Shown in pieces: positions 61,386 through 64,000 of a DNA stretch of 64,000 bases. A program made the translations under genes and the position numbers. The first letter of the stretch is position 1; every line of letters starts with the position of its first letter. Below the pieces are notes generated by a model. That model was not told the DNA's origin, made no database searches, and worked only from the letters and a program-made list of their open reading frames with translations. The DNA lies in assembly GCA_039933105.1 (NCBI GenBank), contig JBDTOT010000001.1, forward strand, positions 62,001 through 126,000. Reading direction: 5' to 3'. This stretch comes from FEN-1219 sp039933105. Its GTDB lineage: Bacteria; Pseudomonadota; Gammaproteobacteria; Steroidobacterales; Rariloculaceae.

Positions 61386-62288
61386 TTAGCTCCGTGGGGC
61401 TTGATCGAGCGCCGCGACGTACACCGCGAGCGCTGCGTCGAGCGAACGTTCGCGCGGTTGCGTCGCGCGCGTTTCGCCGGCGAATGGCGTGTTGGCGACG
61501 AGCTCGTACAACCATTCCGCGCCGCGATGGAACGCCGGCGTCACGCCGACGCTCTCGTACGTGGCCGCAATCTCGGCCATCTCCGGCGCGAAACGCGCGG
61601 CGGTGGAACCGAGGAACGGCACGCGGGCGTGCATGCGTGCGAGCGCTTCGGTTTGACTGCCGGCGAACTCGCGCATCAGTGGCGCGCGCACGCCCAGGCG
61701 CTCGGCCGCGAGCAGCACGGCCGTCAACAACGCGTCCGTGCCTTTGGTCAGTGATGAGTACGCCATCTTCAGCGCCGAAGCCGTGCCCGTCTCTTCGCCC
61801 AAGTCGATCAGCTCCAACTCCCGCACTTTCAATGCGAGCACCACGCGCCGTTCGGCGCCGCTCACGTAGAACCGCGTGCGCTCGCCGCCGGGACTGGGCC
61901 CGCGGCCCACGATGCCGCCGTCGACGAACGGCGCGCCCGTCGGCGCGATGATCGCCGCCACCTCGCGCACCGCGGCCGGCGCGACGGCGTTGCAGTCGGC
62001 GAAGACGGGCCGCGCGCCGGTCTCGCTGATCGCGCGCGCCGCCTGCGTGGCGAACGCGCGAGCCGCGGCCGGCGGCACGATCGACAGTACGAGCGCGGAC
62101 GTGCGAACCGCGGCCGCGAGCGAGCCCAGATCCTCGATGCCGGCCTTCTCCGCCAGCCCGCGCGACGCTGCACTTCGGCCTTGGCCGGCCGTCACCACGC
62201 GATAGCCCGCGCGCACGAGTGCGCTACCGACGGCGCTGCCCATGTCGCCGGTGCCGACGACGGCGATCGTCATGGCGGCGTTACTCAT
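61386..62288 (-). CDS. NAD(P)-dependent oxidoreductase with DUF1932 domain
   Basis: This 300-residue protein has a 6-phosphogluconate-dehydrogenase-like Rossmann domain (VVGTGDMGSAVGSALVRAG, SIVPPAAARAF) and a C-terminal helical DUF1932 domain (LKMAYSSLTKGTDALLTAVL, with the conserved Lys). It is a beta-hydroxyacid dehydrogenase relative; no substrate is assigned. It is the first gene of the ppgK-gnd-zwf-glucoamylase series, 4 bases before ppgK, with AGGAGA 7 bases before its ATG. Confidence 0.87.
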   Translation of the reverse strand: MSNAAMTIAVVGTGDMGSAVGSALVRAGYRVVTAGQGRSAASRGLAEKAGIEDLGSLAAAVRTSALVLSIVPPAAARAFATQAARAISETGARPVFADCNAVAPAAVREVAAIIAPTGAPFVDGGIVGRGPSPGGERTRFYVSGAERRVVLALKVRELELIDLGEETGTASALKMAYSSLTKGTDALLTAVLLAAERLGVRAPLMREFAGSQTEALARMHARVPFLGSTAARFAPEMAEIAATYESVGVTPAFHRGAEWLYELVANTPFAGETRATQPRERSLDAALAVYVAALDQAPRS

Positions 62289-62377
62289 CGGTCATTCTCC
62301 TGCCAAACGACGGGCGTAGAATCCTGTCGTCATCATAAACGCCGCCGCTCTACTACGCGGCTTGTTCGGAGCATCGC

Positions 62378-63904
62378 ATGCCGCTATCTCGTCGTTCGCT
62401 CGTCGGCGCCGGCGTCGGTCTCGCCGCCGCCGGGTTGCTGAAACCGTTCGCGACTCGCGCGGCGGAGCCGCGTTTCGCGAACGATCCCTTTACGCTCGGC
62501 ATCGCGTCGGGCTTCCCAGAGCCGAACGCCGTGGTGCTCTGGACGCGACTCGCGCCCACGCCTCTCGCACCGGGGGGCGGTATGCCGAGCGTACCAGCCG
62601 AAGTTCGCTGGGAAATCGCGAGCGACGACAACTTCAAGCAGGTCGAACGCAGTGGCACCACGTACGCAACGCCGGAGTGGGCGCACTCCGTCCACGTCGA
62701 AGCCGCGGGGCTCTCGCCTGGCCGCGACTACTGGTACCGCTTCACGAGCGGCGGCACGCGCAGCCCGGTGGGCCACACGCGCACGGCGCCCGCGCGCGAT
62801 GCGACACCGGCGGAGCTCAAGATCGCGGTCGCGTGCTGTCAGAACTACGAGCAAGGCACGTACGCCGCGTATCGCGCGGTGGCTGCCGAACGCCCCGACC
62901 TCATCGTGCATGTGGGCGACTACATCTACGAGGGCCGCGGCCAACGCGCCGTGCGCTCGCACGATGCACCCGAGGCCATCACGCTCGAGGACTATCGGCT
63001 GCGCTACGCGATCTACAAGTCCGATCCGAACCTCAAAGCCGCGCACGCCGTCGCACCGTGGATGTTGGTGGGCGACGATCACGATGTGGCGAACGACTAC
63101 GCTGGCGATCACTTCCTCGACTTCGAGCCGGCGCTGTTCCACTCGCGCCGCACGGCCGCGTACCAGGCGCGTTACGAGCACTTGCCGCTGCCGCACCGTT
63201 TCGTGCCGCTCGACGGACGGCAGCGGCACTACACGACGCGGGCGTTCGGCACCCTCTTGAACCTGATCATGCTCGACGGCCGCCAGTACCGTTCCGTGCA
63301 AGCGTGCGACGACCGTCCGCTCGTGCTGCCGTGCGCAGAGCTAGTTGCCGAGGAACGAACGATGCTCGGCGCAACACAGGAGGAATGGCTCAAGGGTGCG
63401 CTCACGGGAAGCCGTGCGCGTTGGAACCTGCTCGGCCAACAGACGCTGTTCGCGCACGTGGACGAGAGCGTCGATAAGGAGATTCGCTATTGGGCCGACA
63501 ACTGGAACGGCTACCCGGCGGCGCGTGCGCGCCTCGTGAACTTCATCGCGGAGCGGAAGATCCACAATCCCGTGATCTTGAGCGGCGACATCCACGCGTT
63601 TCTCGTGAACGATGTGAATGCACGCGCCGAGGACGCCGGCTCCCCCATCGTCGCGACAGAGTTCGTGACAACGTCGATCACCTCGAACGGGCGGCCGCAG
63701 AAAGCCTTCGACGTGTGGAAGCCAAAAAATCCGAACGTGCACATCGCGCGCAGCGATACGCGCGGATATCTACGTCTGTCGGTGAAGCCGGAGCGGCTGC
63801 ACGCGGATCTCGTGGCCGTGGATGACATCAAGCGCGACGATTCGCCCACGCACGTGCTCGCTGCGTACGACGTCGAGGACGGCAAGGCCGGCGTGGTTCG
63901 CTAG
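62378..63904 (+). CDS. phoD: Alkaline phosphatase D (PhoD family)
   Basis: This 508-residue phosphodiesterase/alkaline phosphatase has a Tat signal (SRRSLVGAG, residues 4-12, with a TRAAEP cleavage region) and a Fn3-like N-terminal domain (~35-140). The metal-binding core follows: CCQNYEQGTYAAY, VHVGDYIYEG, GDDHDVANDY and LSGDIHAF. PhoD needs Ca and Fe and works in the periplasm to free phosphate. It is divergent from the DUF1932 gene; GGAG is 6 bases before the ATG. Its stop overlaps the opposite gene by CTAG. Confidence 0.94.
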   Translation: MPLSRRSLVGAGVGLAAAGLLKPFATRAAEPRFANDPFTLGIASGFPEPNAVVLWTRLAPTPLAPGGGMPSVPAEVRWEIASDDNFKQVERSGTTYATPEWAHSVHVEAAGLSPGRDYWYRFTSGGTRSPVGHTRTAPARDATPAELKIAVACCQNYEQGTYAAYRAVAAERPDLIVHVGDYIYEGRGQRAVRSHDAPEAITLEDYRLRYAIYKSDPNLKAAHAVAPWMLVGDDHDVANDYAGDHFLDFEPALFHSRRTAAYQARYEHLPLPHRFVPLDGRQRHYTTRAFGTLLNLIMLDGRQYRSVQACDDRPLVLPCAELVAEERTMLGATQEEWLKGALTGSRARWNLLGQQTLFAHVDESVDKEIRYWADNWNGYPAARARLVNFIAERKIHNPVILSGDIHAFLVNDVNARAEDAGSPIVATEFVTTSITSNGRPQKAFDVWKPKNPNVHIARSDTRGYLRLSVKPERLHADLVAVDDIKRDDSPTHVLAAYDVEDGKAGVVR

Positions 63905-64000
63905 ACCCTGTCGGTCGCTGCCTTCGTCACGAGCGCGGCGATCCTTGCCTCGACAGCGGCGTTCAACCCTGCAAGCGCAAACGACGTGGGCCACATCGCT
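63901..64000 (-). CDS. 3' end of a minus-strand gene that leaves the window
   Basis: In one frame the last 33 codons read ...MWPTSFALAGLNAAVEARIAALVTKAATDRV and stop with the TAG of CTAG shared with the phoD stop. The composition is protein-like and helical. Only the C-terminus is visible, so neither start nor family can be given; the frame could still be fortuitous. Confidence 0.45.
   Translation of the reverse strand, partial: AMWPTSFALAGLNAAVEARIAALVTKAATDRV

Noticed and set aside
126..64000. Mobile elements, prophage, CRISPR, rRNA or tRNA
   Set aside because: I saw no transposase, integrase, phage structural gene, repeat-spacer pattern or conserved RNA core on either strand.

Overview
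The window is ordinary, very GC-rich, gene-dense bacterial chromosome. I recognise no rRNA, tRNA, CRISPR array, insertion sequence or prophage gene, and no gene-free stretch exceeds 300 bases. TamA/TamB, a SpeA/AguA/AguB polyamine route, an SrkA-type kinase, YqgE, an RND pump, a periplasmic Tat-exported iron-sulfur oxidoreductase subunit and lipoproteins point to a Gram-negative proteobacterium. I would guess Gammaproteobacteria, perhaps near Steroidobacteraceae or Nevskiales; this is inference from gene content, not a phylogeny.

Region by region: (1) 126-5585, minus strand: a small lipoprotein, then a compact polyamine operon aguA - deoxyhypusine-synthase-like - speA - aguB (arginine to agmatine to putrescine, then probably homospermidine). 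(2) 5709-7610: a secreted YqgE-like protein, a small unknown gene and a NYN-LOTUS nuclease-like protein. (3) 7710-16259, all minus strand: two adjacent modules built around ATP-grasp ligases. The upstream one is kamA (lysine 2,3-aminomutase) with two D-Ala-D-Ala-ligase-like ATP-grasps and a GNAT. The downstream one is a small acidic protein, a C39-like cysteine peptidase, a RimK-like ATP-grasp, a GCS2 ligase and an N-formylglutamate amidohydrolase. Each module has its own good sigma70-like promoter. This is the best candidate for an undescribed pathway. (4) 16515-29818: citrate synthase followed by glycogen synthesis and breakdown (glgA, glgB, glgC, malQ, glgX, glgP). (5) 29822-34989: tamB and tamA, upstream of and apparently co-transcribed with glgP-glgX and an RluA-like protein. 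(6) 35185-40147: an aromatic meta-cleavage module of the homoprotocatechuate type in two divergent arms. (7) 40199-44497: an RND pump and its adaptor. (8) 44728-50357: a degenerate HtrA-like protein, a lipoprotein cytochrome c', a DUF457 membrane protein, and a PaoA/PaoB-like FeS/FAD pair with a cytochrome b and a tiny membrane protein. (9) 50632-55922: a one-TM unknown, a secreted unknown, a tannase-family esterase, SrkA and an NmrA-type reductase. (10) 55937-62288, minus strand: DUF1932 oxidoreductase - polyphosphate-glucokinase-like - gnd - zwf - cytoplasmic glucoamylase. (11) 62378-64000: PhoD, and the 3' end of a gene that leaves the window.

The carbohydrate genes form a coherent scheme. 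GlgC, GlgA and GlgB build glycogen. GlgP, GlgX and MalQ dismantle it to glucose-1-phosphate and maltodextrins. A glucoamylase with no export signal can free glucose, which a polyphosphate-type glucokinase, Zwf and Gnd feed into the oxidative pentose phosphate pathway. Translation is tightly coupled in many places by 4-base stop/start overlaps, often using GTG or TTG starts that a plain ATG-based gene call would miss.
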